A DNA stretch of 64,000 nucleotides from Eudromia elegans (Eukaryota > Chordata > Aves > Tinamiformes > Tinamidae), in assembly GCA_003342815.1 (NCBI GenBank), contig PTEX01000236.1, forward strand, positions 913,953 to 977,952, in the 5' to 3' direction. The translations under genes were made by a program, and so were the position numbers. Below are positions 32,948 through 44,370 of this stretch, piece after piece. Position 1 is the stretch's first letter; every line of letters starts with the position of its first letter. The notes beneath the pieces were generated by a model that did no database searches, was not told the DNA's origin, and saw only the letters and a list, made by a program, of their open reading frames with translations.

Positions 32948-35900
32948 GTCCTACAGGATTGTGTCTTCAAAATGTGAGAGTCTACTCTGAGGAACCTGAA
33001 ATGAGCATAGAAAATGGATGTGAGAGGTTGCATTCAAGAAATCCATTTCAGGACCATTTAAACAAGGAGCAGAGGAGCATTCAGACCTTGCCCAGGACTG
33101 AATTTAAAGGACGTTCTGATCCAGATTCCTGTCTTGACTATGCCCATGATGCTTGTGTCTGACACCACTAAGATGCTGCCGTGATCAAACAGTAGACACA
33201 GAACTTATTATTTCATCCTAGGAATATGTGGAAGGTTATATAGAATAAATTATAAGTAGCTGAATAATCAGAATTTGAGAAAGCTGAAGTATCCTGGTTA
33301 AAAAAAAAGTTCCCTTCTATGCTGCCTGAAAAGTGCAAAAAGTCTCATGATCCTTGTAAAAAAACACTTGTCTGTTCCTTAAGAGAGATGGATATGAGCT
33401 TGCAGTGTAGCACTGAGATGGAAAAGTGGAAGAAAAAATGAAAGGAGGTAAAACAGTTGTAACCGTGAGGGAAGGTTGTGTGGTGGGAAAGGCTCCCTGC
33501 TGTGTTTCATGCTAAATTGTATGTATCCAAGCCAGAAAGGCTCCTCCTCAAGGCAAAGAGTTAGTGCATTTTGCTTAACATGGAGGAGAGGAAAACAGGG
33601 GGAAAAAAAAAAAAAAAAAAAAAAAAGATTACAATGTAAATTATGATATAAAATGTGGATGAGGGATATACCTTATCCTGAACATCTAAAGTTTTGCTGA
33701 GGCAGCTAAGTGATCTGATTTGTCTCTGGGTTTTCAGTAGTTAATCACAATACGCACAAATTTCAGCAACCAACGCTGCTAGATCAGAAAACTTTTGATT
33801 TTCTGGTGAGAAAGGAGAAGTTTGAAAAAAGCCATGCTTCACTACTGGACTAAAATAACAGATCAACATCTACCAATCTCAAAATTTTATATCTTTCTTT
33901 ATATATTAAAAACAAAACACAACAACAACAACAGAAACCCACAAGGATAACAGTTATCTGAATGCTGTCTGGAACAACAGGGTGATCTCTGCCATTGCAT
34001 AGCAGTTAACCACGTAAAGGTTATTGAAATAATTTTATTTTTATTTCTATCTTTTAAACTGAAGACTAACTACAGACCATAAAAATGCACAAGTTTTCTA
34101 TCAAGTGGTTTACATTTTCGTACATACAATCTTTTCTTCCATTTTTTTTCTCCCAGTTGTACTATTAAACTGTATAAATAGTACATACTGTGTCTAACTT
34201 ATACAGCTGTATTTCAAATGTAAAAAGCAGGAACTTTGCAGTTCAAAATTAAATATCTAACATGTCATGATCATCACAAGACATCATTTGTTTTCAACCT
34301 GACTTGCAAAATTGGGCAGCCTATTTCCTGCACAACTAGAGGCTATTGTGCTTTGATATGTCATCCTGAATGTCTTTTATTTATTATAAATCATTCTTGT
34401 TAGTGTTTCTGCTCTTGCTGGAGGCTTTTCTAGCTCTTTACATTCTACTTTTCTTGCAAGTCTAATAGCTTTTTTTTTTTTTTTTTAAGAATTAAATTTT
34501 GAATACATTATTTGTGTCCTTTAGACCTTGCATTGATGAGTGTGTTTTATAGATGGGCCAGTCTTGAAGTAACAGGGTTTTTATTTGGGTTAAAACTATC
34601 TCAGAAAGTTAACTTGTTTTCCAGAGCTTTGAGAATATCTTGTATGTTCCCACCTGTACTAAATATCTCAACAGAATAAATTAATGTGATTCAGGCATTC
34701 CCAGAGATCCACTTTGGTTAGAAATAACTTTTTATAGCATTTGAACCTTCTCAGGCTTGCTCAAGTCTGGGAATTAGAGAATTGTGGAAATATCATATCA
34801 CTGTATATAACACCATTTGAATTAGCGTCCTGCTGTGCTAGGCATTGCACACAAATTACATCCAGATTGCCCTTTAGCCCTAATTGCTCTCCATTTTTAT
34901 TTATAGGTTTAAAAGAAGAGACAATCAGACATACTAAGTTCTAGTCTTCCTTAATAATCACTTACAGATACATCCCACTGAGAACAAAACCAGCTGCCAT
35001 TTTCCATTATCTATGACAATAATTTGCAAAAGAATAGAAAGCCACCCACTTAAAATAGTACCTCTGACCTTCAGAAGAAGTGGAGGGTTGCACCAACAGC
35101 TTAAAGCAAAAAAAAAGTAGTTGGCTGGAGTTCAAGACATGGTGAAAGTGGGTTTTCAGCCTTAACTAAGGAACAACTTCTCTAATGGATGATCACAAGA
35201 GCATAACTTCAACACTAAAGTTTGTCACATGGAACACACAAGGATAATTTTTCAGTGAATTGCCAGGTCTTGCAAAAGGTGTTCTACTTAAGCAGTGGAG
35301 CTTCTCTTGTTTCTCCATGTGGACAAGACCAGAAAGCTAGCAGAGTTGAGAAGATGTGTGAATAACTTTTCAGCATGATTTGATTACTAAAGGAAATATT
35401 TCTGATGAGAAGTGGCTGCCTTGCAGTGTGATCCCAACTAGAACTAAGTTTAGAGTTAGCAATCAAATAAAAAAAAAGACGTGTTCACTGTGTTTATCAT
35501 TTTACCTCTTTCTTATTTCTTTTGTGGGTGTTTACATTTAGTTTCTTTCTGAATGGAAATGATGACTTCCAAAAACTGCATTCTTCAGCAGTCAATACAC
35601 CCACACAACACACAGATTAGTATTAATATTCTTCAGAATACATTCTTACAGAAAACATGTTACAAAACTCCCTTGGTCTTTCCCTTCAGATCCTTTTACA
35701 TAGTGATCTACTGCCATTAAAAACATGGTCAGATTCTATCTTCCTTTCCACAGATATTCCCAAAACACATCTCCCCATGATACTCTCATGTGAGTATCTG
35801 GGATATACCTTTGGCATGGTACATTGCATCCTGCCCTAAACATATGTTTTACAGTGAGCTGAATAATTCTCAGGGATTCCCCGACCTTGAGGGAATAGGT

Positions 35901-36315
35901 CAAGGGAGGGATCCAGCAGCCAATTTATGAGTAGACATGAGACATCCTAACATCTTGTTTGTTTTCCAAATGCTGCTCCAAAAGGCTGTGGGCATCCTGA
36001 GAACATCCTAGGTACATTTGGGTGGGTTGCATTGTAGTAGACATCTTGATTTAGGCAACTGAATTGAACCTTTGCTCTCTGCTGTTTTGTAAACTCAGAC
36101 ACTCAGTTCTCAAGTGGATACTCATAAGTAGACGCATGAATCTCTTACACAAGTGTCTAAACATGACAGTGAACCCCACTTGGAAAGTTTGACTCAGTTT
36201 GCCTTAATACAGGCACCTAGCATCAAACGAGGGACGTTAGGGTGCCCAATAAATCTAGGGATGCTGTAGGTAATAAATCAGGATGTACAGATGTGGTCAA
36301 TTACAAATCATGTAG
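32948..36315. other. AT-rich non-coding DNA with poly-A and poly-T runs
   Basis: A 24-base A run lies at 33603-33626 and a 17-base T run at 34470-34486. No retroposon body adjoins either one, so they are plain homopolymers. The segment 36000-36240 has a repeat-like texture ('aggcacctagcatc', 'gtgtctaaac') that I could not assign. No gene recognised. Confidence 0.55.
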
Positions 36316-36323
36316 ATTAATTA

Positions 36324-36698
36324 TGGAGGACTTTCTGCTAAGCAGGGGGCATACCATTTTAATGGTGAGCACCCTAGGGCAGGAGACAGTTTGGCCTGAG
36401 CCAGAGCGTGTCCTGTCCTTAAACTATCCTTGAATAGATCTCAAGAAACAACCTTGTAACAAAGTTCGTTAACCTGACTGCAAACTGGGACGATCCAGTT
36501 TGCGTCATGGCCCTTGGATACAGCAGTCTAGCCAATCCACAGTTAGTAACTATGCGAGCATCCAAGTTATCTAACCAATCGTTGCCTGTCTGTTCATGTG
36601 TTCTATCTATACAAGCTGGTTTGTGTTGCAAATAAACGAGTACGTCCATACTCATATTGAGATCGTGTCGTGACTCTGGCATCCCTTCCACTCCAACA
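36324..36698 (+). mobile_element. solo LTR of an endogenous retrovirus
   Basis: A 375-bp unit starting TGGAG and ending CTCCAACA. It is bounded on both sides by the same 8 bases, ATTAATTA (36316-36323 and 36699-36706), consistent with a target-site duplication of 4 bases (in a repeated ATTA context) or 8 bases. Inside, in the order expected of a plus-strand LTR, are two CCAAT boxes (36532-36536 and 36575-36579), a TATA-like TATCTATAC (about 36604) and an AATAAA polyadenylation signal at 36631-36636, followed by a short U5-like end. No internal retroviral sequence lies on either side, so it is a fossil solo LTR left by LTR-LTR recombination. A 4-base duplication would favour a class I (gamma-like) family, but the family is not settled. 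The 90-codon minus-strand frame over it is spurious. Confidence 0.78.
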
Positions 36699-36706
36699 AT
36701 TAATTA

Positions 36707-38224
36707 TGTAGATAACAAATCAGGACCTTCTTTTATTCAAGGCAACTGTGGGCTCATTCATCTCAAGTGGCTTCAGCATCCTTAGGTACCTCATCAAACC
36801 TTCATTTTTACATCACAAACATACCTTAAATAAGATGTACCCTTTGTAACTTTTTGTAAAAGTTTTTATCAAAAACTACAAGCCAAGAAAAAAAGAAAAA
36901 AGAGCGAAAGAGAGAGATAAGCAACTTTAATTTCAGGTGAGGAGTCAGTGACGGTGTCTATTAAAGAGGAGCTTAGTTTTCCAGATTCTAAGCATTTATG
37001 AAGCTGGAACTGGCCAACTTTCACGCTGATGTGCAGATTACATTTCACTTCTCTGAATCTAGGGAAAAATATCTCTTTTGAAGAAGCTCAGGAGAACCTG
37101 GAAAATGTTGTATTTCGAGAAAGAAGAGGATACTGATCAGAAATGCATTGCCTCAACATATAATGAAATTCTTGGCTGTGCTGAGTTTACAACTTCATGA
37201 AAGGCTTTCCCAGACAGCCTTAATTTGGAGCAGTATGCTGGATTTGCTGTGTGCCATTCAGAATATACACCTGTGCTCTCTCTAACACTTATACTATAAG
37301 TCATTGACTCTTAAATCAGACAATTATGGTTTTGGTCTAGGATGGGGTTAACACTACCAGGCAGCAAAACTACTCTGGATTTACAGGTGCTGTTGCAATA
37401 TCTAACATTATTATAAATAGTCACAGTGACTAATTACAGAAGTATAATTAGGGAGGGGGAAAAAAATTGTTATATTATAAACAGAACTGAAAAAGGCAAA
37501 CTGTATGGACACTGCCCCTCAAAAACTGAAAAAAGATCTCTTCTGTGAAAAAAAGCCAACTAATGTGATTTTGAGCAGCAGAGGAGGTGCAGCAGATACT
37601 TGATAAATCAGTAGATGTCAGTTCTCATTTTCCTTCCTGTAACCTTTAAATAAAAATAAGTGACATTCTGACTTGTACCAGAATCCCTAATGAAACTGAA
37701 AGGCTGTTGAAATAATTACCTGGCAAATCAACATGTGTATATATATATAGATCATTCTCCTGTACCTTCTCACTTAGGCATCTAATTTCTCCTATCTATT
37801 TTGTTATTAAATCAGACAGATGGGAAGAGAGAAAGAGAGAGAGAGGAAAAAAAGCATATCATGAAAGACTTTCAAGCTTTAAAGAAGGTGGAATGAAGTG
37901 AAAATCTGTCCTTGAATTCTCTTCTTCCATGCAACTATCTATTGTCATTGAAGTCACTCCTGGGAGCCAGGTCATTTGCACTTTGATTCCTCTTTAGATT
38001 TTTTGGCTGAAAAGGGCAGTATTAGAGCTCTTCTTCAAAATTAATTTATGATTGCATCCATTTTGTCTATGTATTACATTAAATGTGATATGACTGAGCA
38101 GCCACTGTTTAAAGACTTTAACAATATCTATTTGCACATATTAGTTTGGTATATCTCACAGGGGGATATTCACAAAGCCTAACTCAAGGCTTGGATTAAT
38201 CATTTCCCCATGCTTCCATTACAG
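36707..38224. other. AT-rich non-coding DNA, nothing recognised
   Basis: Purine-rich stretches (36890-36920, 37825-37850) and a TA run near 37738-37750. No gene or transposon recognised. Confidence 0.6.
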
Positions 38225-38272
38225 TCGGTTCGAGAAAGAGAACCTCCAGAGAGTGATTCAGATTACGACTAG
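38225..38272 (+). other. candidate terminal coding exon (C-terminus SVREREPPESDSDYD), speculative
   Basis: A well-formed acceptor precedes 38225. CCTAACT, a near-ideal branch-point string, lies about 45 bases upstream (around 38179), and a pyrimidine-rich stretch then ends in CATTACAG. In the first frame the following 48 bases read SVREREPPESDSDYD and stop at TAG (38270-38272). The charged, acidic, disordered-looking tail is typical of real protein C-termini. I do not recognise the protein, and no upstream exon or polyadenylation signal could be linked. The second frame is also open for about 20 codons, which weakens the argument. Unsupported except by signal quality. Confidence 0.22.
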
Positions 38273-39731
38273 GTTTGGTAAACCTTTCTGATCATCCCTT
38301 GAAGAATATAATTTTATGACTAATTGAGTTCCTTAATTTTCTTGTAAACATCTACTTCAAACCTAGAGACCCCCATAAAACTGGTCTCTTGTTGGCATCC
38401 TCACTGTCCTCTCACAGTAGTATTCATTTATTTCAACTTATTATAATTATATAGCAAACTAACACTTTAGCAGCAGGACAGCTGTAACCCTCAGCACCTG
38501 AATCATCACTGCATCACAACCTTACTACATTCAGATGACAAACCATGCTCCAGCTAGTGGCCTTGGTGGAGCACTATTAGATGTTTGTATGTCTGAGAAA
38601 TGTCCAGATAGGGAAACCACTGCTTCAGTCATAGCATTGCATGCTGTTAAAGGCTGTTAAAAAGCTATAGAAAAAAGACACTGGTCAATTCTACCAAATC
38701 TACACATTCACAAAGAGGTCCAAATAAAGGGCAAATCCTGGGAGCAGAACATGTTTTCTCCGGAAATAGCTGTTTCCTTGAGGGGAGACCCATTTCTCTA
38801 TTTGAAAGAAGACTTTTTGGAGTACTCCAATGTCACATATCACAGTAAGGTCCACATAAATCACCTCTATCAAGTCAGCTCAAAACTTACTAGCAAGTAA
38901 TGTGAAGAATCAGATATTCATTTCCCGTGTTAAATCACGTCTCTGCTAAGTCCAGACCCTTTCAGAGCAGGCATGGTACATGTATAAGCATGGACTACAC
39001 TGATCAATATTGGCTGTCATCCTGATGTCTCATTGATGATAAGCCTTCTCACAACATTTAAGAAAAGCAAGGAACTTGATTTCAATGTGAGTGAGTGCTT
39101 AATAATGATATTCAGCTAAATAAGTGAAATTCATTTTTTCCTGTCACATTTACTAATGGTACTGATGAATAGATGCTTCAGGGACTTGATCTTCCACAGC
39201 TCTTTTGAGAGCTCATGTAATGGACTAGAAAAATATCTACTGTTAAGTAGCAGATATATGTCAAGATTCCTAATGTTTATTCCTCAGTGACCACCTTCAT
39301 ATCTATAACTCACAGTAGGGGAAATTTTCTCCCTGTTTTGCACAGTCTTGACAGTTCAGCTCCTTTGAACATATATGAGCTCTTAAAAATATTTTTTCTT
39401 ATTATCCCTTATGGATATTGTTGTTCTCTAGATTTACTACCCACAACTTAATTTATTTTTAAGAGAGACTATTTTACATGCAAACCTACATAGAACATTT
39501 TACATAGCATGTCTGTTAAATCTGGGTTAGATGCATCAACTCTTGTATTTAATAAACAGAACTGCAAAGCTTGTTTCTATATGCAAGTGAATATTTAAGC
39601 TTCTAATTCTTTCTGTGTGAAATCAGGAGCCAGAAAACAAAGTGGGCATCATATTTGTATGTCAACTGAGGTAAGCTAAAAAATGTACTGAAAGAGAAGA
39701 GTAGGATGGGTACTGATGGATCTTTTTGTAG
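38273..39731. other. AT-rich non-coding DNA, nothing recognised
   Basis: No transposon or RNA gene. A TGTAAACATC string near 38344 shares the seed of the miR-30 family but has no hairpin partner. Confidence 0.6.
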
Positions 39732-39795
39732 GAAGAAATGATCTACCACGTCTTACACCCTCTCATCCAAATACATACTGTACACAGAAGATGAG
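39732..39795 (+). other. candidate 64-bp internal exon, speculative
   Basis: Bounded by TTTTTGTAG| on the left and GAG|GTAAGC on the right. Starting at the third base, one frame is open across it and reads RNDLPRLTPSHPNTYCTQKM, with an unusually protein-like mix of residues. The first frame stops just before the donor and the second stops early. I recognise no protein. It lies 1.5 kb downstream of the candidate terminal exon on the same strand, so the two could be alternative exons of one gene, or both could be chance. Confidence 0.18.
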
Positions 39796-42700
39796 GTAAG
39801 CTTCTGATTTCTAATTCCACTGATTCAATCTTCAGTTTGAGTCTGTGTATTCATGCAGCATTTCAAACTCTAACCTCTTGAGTCTTTATATTTTTGAGAG
39901 GAAGATATAATGGAAAAAAAAGAGAGAAAGAAAAAAAAGTACAGACTTGCTCATCTTGACCATGCAATAAGACTCTCAGTGATTACTTTCGGTGCCATAT
40001 CTACAGTTTCCGTTTAAGCACCTTTTTCCTCATTGGAAAAAAAAAAAAGAAAAAAAAAACATGCCAAGGATTACAGCTTAAGATATGGCAACAGTGCCCA
40101 GAGCTAAATGCAGCAATGAATCAAGCAGCAATGGGAAATGTGTATATCTTCTGTGCTATGAACACTCATATGTCTGTCTTACACTCTGGACACCCATTGC
40201 AAGGGCAGACTTAATTCTAGTGTTGCAGATAACTATCTTGAAATGAAAGCTGTATAAGAATGCAAGTTCAGGAGGGTGGAAAATGTGTCTGCTTCCTACG
40301 CTTTGTTTTATCCTGGCCATCCTATCTTAAGTTGTCTCTGAAGTTCCATTTTGTGCAAAAATCTGAGGAGTTTCTGAGTAATATATAATATGCATTTATA
40401 TATATTAATATATAAATAAATAATATAATATAAAAATTAAGGAGTGTTTTCAGAATATGCCTGGACTGTATAGATTTAAAGTCAGAAGAACAGAAGTTTA
40501 ACAAACAGACCATAAAATTAGCTATCTGATCTCTAGGCAGGCACCTGTGAAGATTTTCACTCATTAATTCCTGTATCAAATTACAGCTTTTGTTTGAACT
40601 ATCACAAATTTTCTTGCTTTTTTGAAACATATCCAGACCTGCTTTTAAGATTTTAGGTGGTAAGGAATCCATTGTGTACCTAAAAAAGCTCTTTCAAACA
40701 TTTAATTAGTTTCACTTAGGACACGTATCTTGTTTCTAGTCTGAGCTTATCTAGCAACAGCTTCTATCCACTGAAACTCATTATGTCTTTCCAGTAAATT
40801 AAAGAGCCATCATCATAAAAAAAATCTTTTCCTCACTTAAGTGCTTGTAGATCATGCAAGAAATCACCTCTTAAAGCTCTTTATAAAATAAATTGATTGA
40901 GAATTTTTACTCTATCTGCTTAAAATACATTAACTGCTTGTTGAAGTTATTAGGTAGCAAATATACCAGTATGTTCTCTAAAGACTCTAAAGAATTTAAA
41001 GACTCTCTCTAGTGCTTCATAAACCAAATATTCATGAAATGGTAGTTCTTTCCTGAAACACAGGATAACACAGAGTGAAAGCAGCAGCGTGTCCTGGAGT
41101 GCTTCCTCACACACCTTGTCAGTGTGCTCAGGGACTTTCTCAGTTCCCAGCACATTTCAGAGGAGAACTACGGTTATACATTTTTTCCTTCTTTTCCTTT
41201 TTTATTTTTTTTTTCTACTTCCCTAGCCTAATGTGTTGTTCTCCAAAGTGCTCCCCAATGCCCCAGTACTTGTCTTTGGAGAACGGAAAAAATCAGTCTC
41301 ACTTGCAGCAATTTTGAAAATCCTGCTCGGAAAACCCATGCAGGAGCTCCCTTCCAGCTCGTCAAGTTCAATCTTCTACTAATAAGGGAATCTCCCCTTC
41401 TAGTTTTGTAGATGGGAAACTTACCCTCTAAATAATACAGGTCTGGCATATCTCTACATGAATCCAGTTCCCTAACTCTAGCATCATGGATTTGCATCAC
41501 AGCTACCGTTAGCTTTGCTAAGCCCTGCAGAATCTCTCAGCTCACAGTCGATCCATAAATTTATGTAAAATATGTGTTATTGGTTATTTGATATTTGCAA
41601 TGTCTCCTGCAGCAAGTTCATGCTTTGGGAATGCTGAGCTGAAAAAGTGCATATTGCTCGTTTTCAGATCGTTCAGACAACAGCAACATGTTCCAGTTAT
41701 GAGCAGTGTTTATCTATGGCTACTCACCACTTCTAGTGGCTGCTTCTCAGAATACTTTCCATACATTTGATTTAGATTGACCTGGCTTTGACCATAAGAC
41801 TCTTTCATATGGAGCTATAGCAGCATTTTTTGCAACTTTCTGCAAGAAGGGATCAATGCATCTTTTACTTTGGGGATTGCATAACAAAATGAGAGCTGAC
41901 TTAGAACAGTCATGATTTGATTGCTTTTAACTATTGCTGAGGATTACAAAGCTTGTTGCTGTGGTTAATGCTGCCTGTCTGTGGTAGGAGGTTAACTCTG
42001 GGCCATCCTGGCTGCTTTCTATGTCTGAGAATGCTGATAGTATACTGGAAAAGAAAAAAAAAAAAAGAGAAAAGCCTTTATCTGGAAGATATTTTGTTTT
42101 TTATGACAGTATTATGCTTCAAAGTGATTTAAGATGCTTCTGGCACTTGAAGTTGTCATTGCAGAGTGGAAAGTCTGCATCTCAGGCTCCAAAGTGGTGT
42201 GGTCACACCCAGGTAAGAGGTTTCTAGGTCCCTAGATGGAAAATGGTTTGTCTTTTAATGCACCGTACTGCCTTGTCATTTAATGTATATGTTGTCCCTA
42301 TCCTATAGATTTGGGTAAGCAACAGCCTTAATTATTCTATTATCCTTAATGAAAATTTCAGATGTTATGATATCATGTCACAGAATAAAACATCTCACAG
42401 CAGTGTTTGCTTTCAGGGAGGTATCCAGATATTCTGTGTGTAGAGTATCCCTCATAAAGCCTTGCTTTAGATTTGTTTATTGGGTCATTACCTGAGTAAT
42501 GCACATGAGAATGATGGCACAAATAGTTACTTGTGCAGATTTGACCTGACAATCCCTTTTGCTTCCTTTCTTTATGATTCATTTCTTATTTTTTATTCTT
42601 TCTTAGCTATTTCTCTTGACACAACTCCAGCTCCTTCTCTCAGCTTCCAAGTCCCAGTGCTACCATCTGGCCTGTATCTTGGAAAAGCTGTTTTCCTTAT

Positions 42701-43799
42701 CGAAGCTCTCCTATTCTACACTCCAGCTAAGTATTCGTATACACGCTCTACTCCCACTATCCTAGCATGCTAATTAAAAAACGACAAATATTTCTAAATG
42801 AAAATGAAGTGAAAATTTCATGTCAGGAAAATAATTCATGCCAAAGACACTGAACAAATTTGAACTCACTTCAAATAATAATATTCTGCTTACATGTGAA
42901 AAAAAAATCTTCACTTGATTCTGTAGCAGATATTACAGGAAGAAATACTGTTGTCATCATGACCCTGAAACATGAGTAGATATCCTACATGCTGATTTTA
43001 TACTACTAGAAAGAAGGACCACATGACCAGCCTTTTTTTTTCCCCTCTCTTAGTATATGAAACAATAAATTACATTGTTTTTTCTTAAGAATATTACTAA
43101 TTGCAGCACATCAAAATATCACCCCAGCTTCATTTTCACATTATTTTAAGAGCAATGAATGAATCATTACTTAGACTGAAGTAATATAATATACTAACTG
43201 CACTAATTTCCCCAGAGTAAACACTTTCCACATTTGATTTGTAATACTCATACCCTGATCTCAGATTTCTCAGGGACTAAACTGCACAGCAGGACAACAA
43301 CAGGCAGGGTCAGACTAGCAAATCACACTTGCTCATTTGTGACAGGGACTGGCTGCAGCATTTTGAAATAAATACTCTCACTAGTTGAAACCTCATAGTT
43401 TCACAGAATTTTGTAATAAGAAGCCAACATGATCATTCATTATGACTAAAGACAACCAAGTAGACCTGAATAATTGTGACTCTTCAGATATCTAAAAATT
43501 TCTGATAAAAATAGACTGAAAATAAAGGTTGAAATATCGTGTTGGCTTCCTGAGCACTTTGTCCTGGAACACAGTGTGAACATTTATCATAGATTTTGTT
43601 TTTCAAATCATTCTGCATGTGATCTATGAATGAGAAAACATACGGTTCTGGAGGTCAAAGCTCTCTTACACATACGGCACATATGAAGAGAAGAATTAGT
43701 ATTATTAGAAATAATACTAGATCATTGGTTAATGTCATTTTGTTCAGAGGCACTTCTGTAGATCTGGTCATCACCAGATACTTCAGAAGAATGTGTAAA
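39796..43799. other. AT-rich non-coding DNA with TA-rich tract at 40380-40440
   Basis: A TA/TAA low-complexity stretch at about 40380-40440 underlies the isoleucine/tyrosine-rich part of the 116-codon minus-strand frame at 40322-40672. A-rich runs lie at 39912-39938, 40038-40059 and 42050-42066. A 48-base stretch at 42165-42212 sits between AG and CAG|GTAAGA and is open in all frames, but its acceptor is weak. No gene or transposon is recognised. Confidence 0.55.
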
Positions 43800-44370
43800 A
43801 GCCCATATCAAGTGGACTGCCAGGCCGAATAAGTTGTGATGAAGAGTGTAAAATCCAACTAATTTCAGGTTGCTAGTGGCATTTCTCAGGGGTCAGTCCT
43901 TAAAGTCAGTGTCAATGACATAAGCAGCAGGGCAGAGTAAAATCCAGCATTTTTTTGGATTAAACCAGACTAGGGGTAGAGCACTCAGTAATCTGGACAT
44001 GGGAGCAGTTGGTCAGAGAGACCTAAATCAGCTCGAGAAGTAGGCGCACAGGATCGTGGTGTTCAACAAATGTGAACGGAAAGTCCTGCCCCTGAGACAG
44101 AATAACCCTGTGTAACATCAAAGACTGTGAACTGATGTGTAGTTTTGCAGAAAAGGACTTGTTTGGGATTCCTGGTGACAAGTTGAACATGATTCAGTAA
44201 TTTGCTTTTGGGTTGAAGAACGTCAACCATGTACCAGGCTGTGCTCACAAACAGGCTCCCAGGAGGTCAGGGAAGCGATTCTTCTCCTCTGTTTGTTACT
44301 CGTAGGAGCACACCAGGAGCACTGTGTCTAGTTTGGTCTCCATTATTAGCATGTAGGCAAATAAAGGCCA
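43800..44370 (+). mobile_element. ancient CR1 LINE relic with internal deletion
   Basis: Collinear CR1 ORF2 landmarks survive. 'caggccgaataagttgtgatg' precedes TCAGGGGTCAGTCCTTA (43886-43902), the PQGSV-coding segment. Then comes 'gtgttcaacaaatgtgaa' with AAAGTCCTGCCCCTGAG (44080-44096), the FNKGKC...VL segment. CAGAAAAGGACTTG follows near 44149. AAGTTGAACATGATTCAGTA comes near 44182, then 'gcattcttctcctctgtttgtt' and 'caccaggagcactgtgtctagtttggtctcc' (44310-44340). The stretch that should hold the FADD motif is mostly missing between about 43920 and 44050. No frame survives. The 3' limit is vague. Confidence 0.72.

Noticed and set aside
33603-33626. 24-base poly-A as the tail of a processed retrocopy
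   Set aside because: No coding-like or gene-like sequence precedes it. CR1-dominated bird genomes also form few poly-A retrocopies.
36000-36240. Old repeat with 'aggcacctag' and 'gtgtctaaac' motifs
   Set aside because: Repeat-like impression only. No family or boundary could be named.
36419-36691. 90-codon minus-strand frame
   Set aside because: It is antisense to the solo LTR and has no independent support.
38342-38352. miR-30-like seed TGTAAACATC
   Set aside because: No complementary arm in the surrounding 100 bases, so no precursor hairpin.
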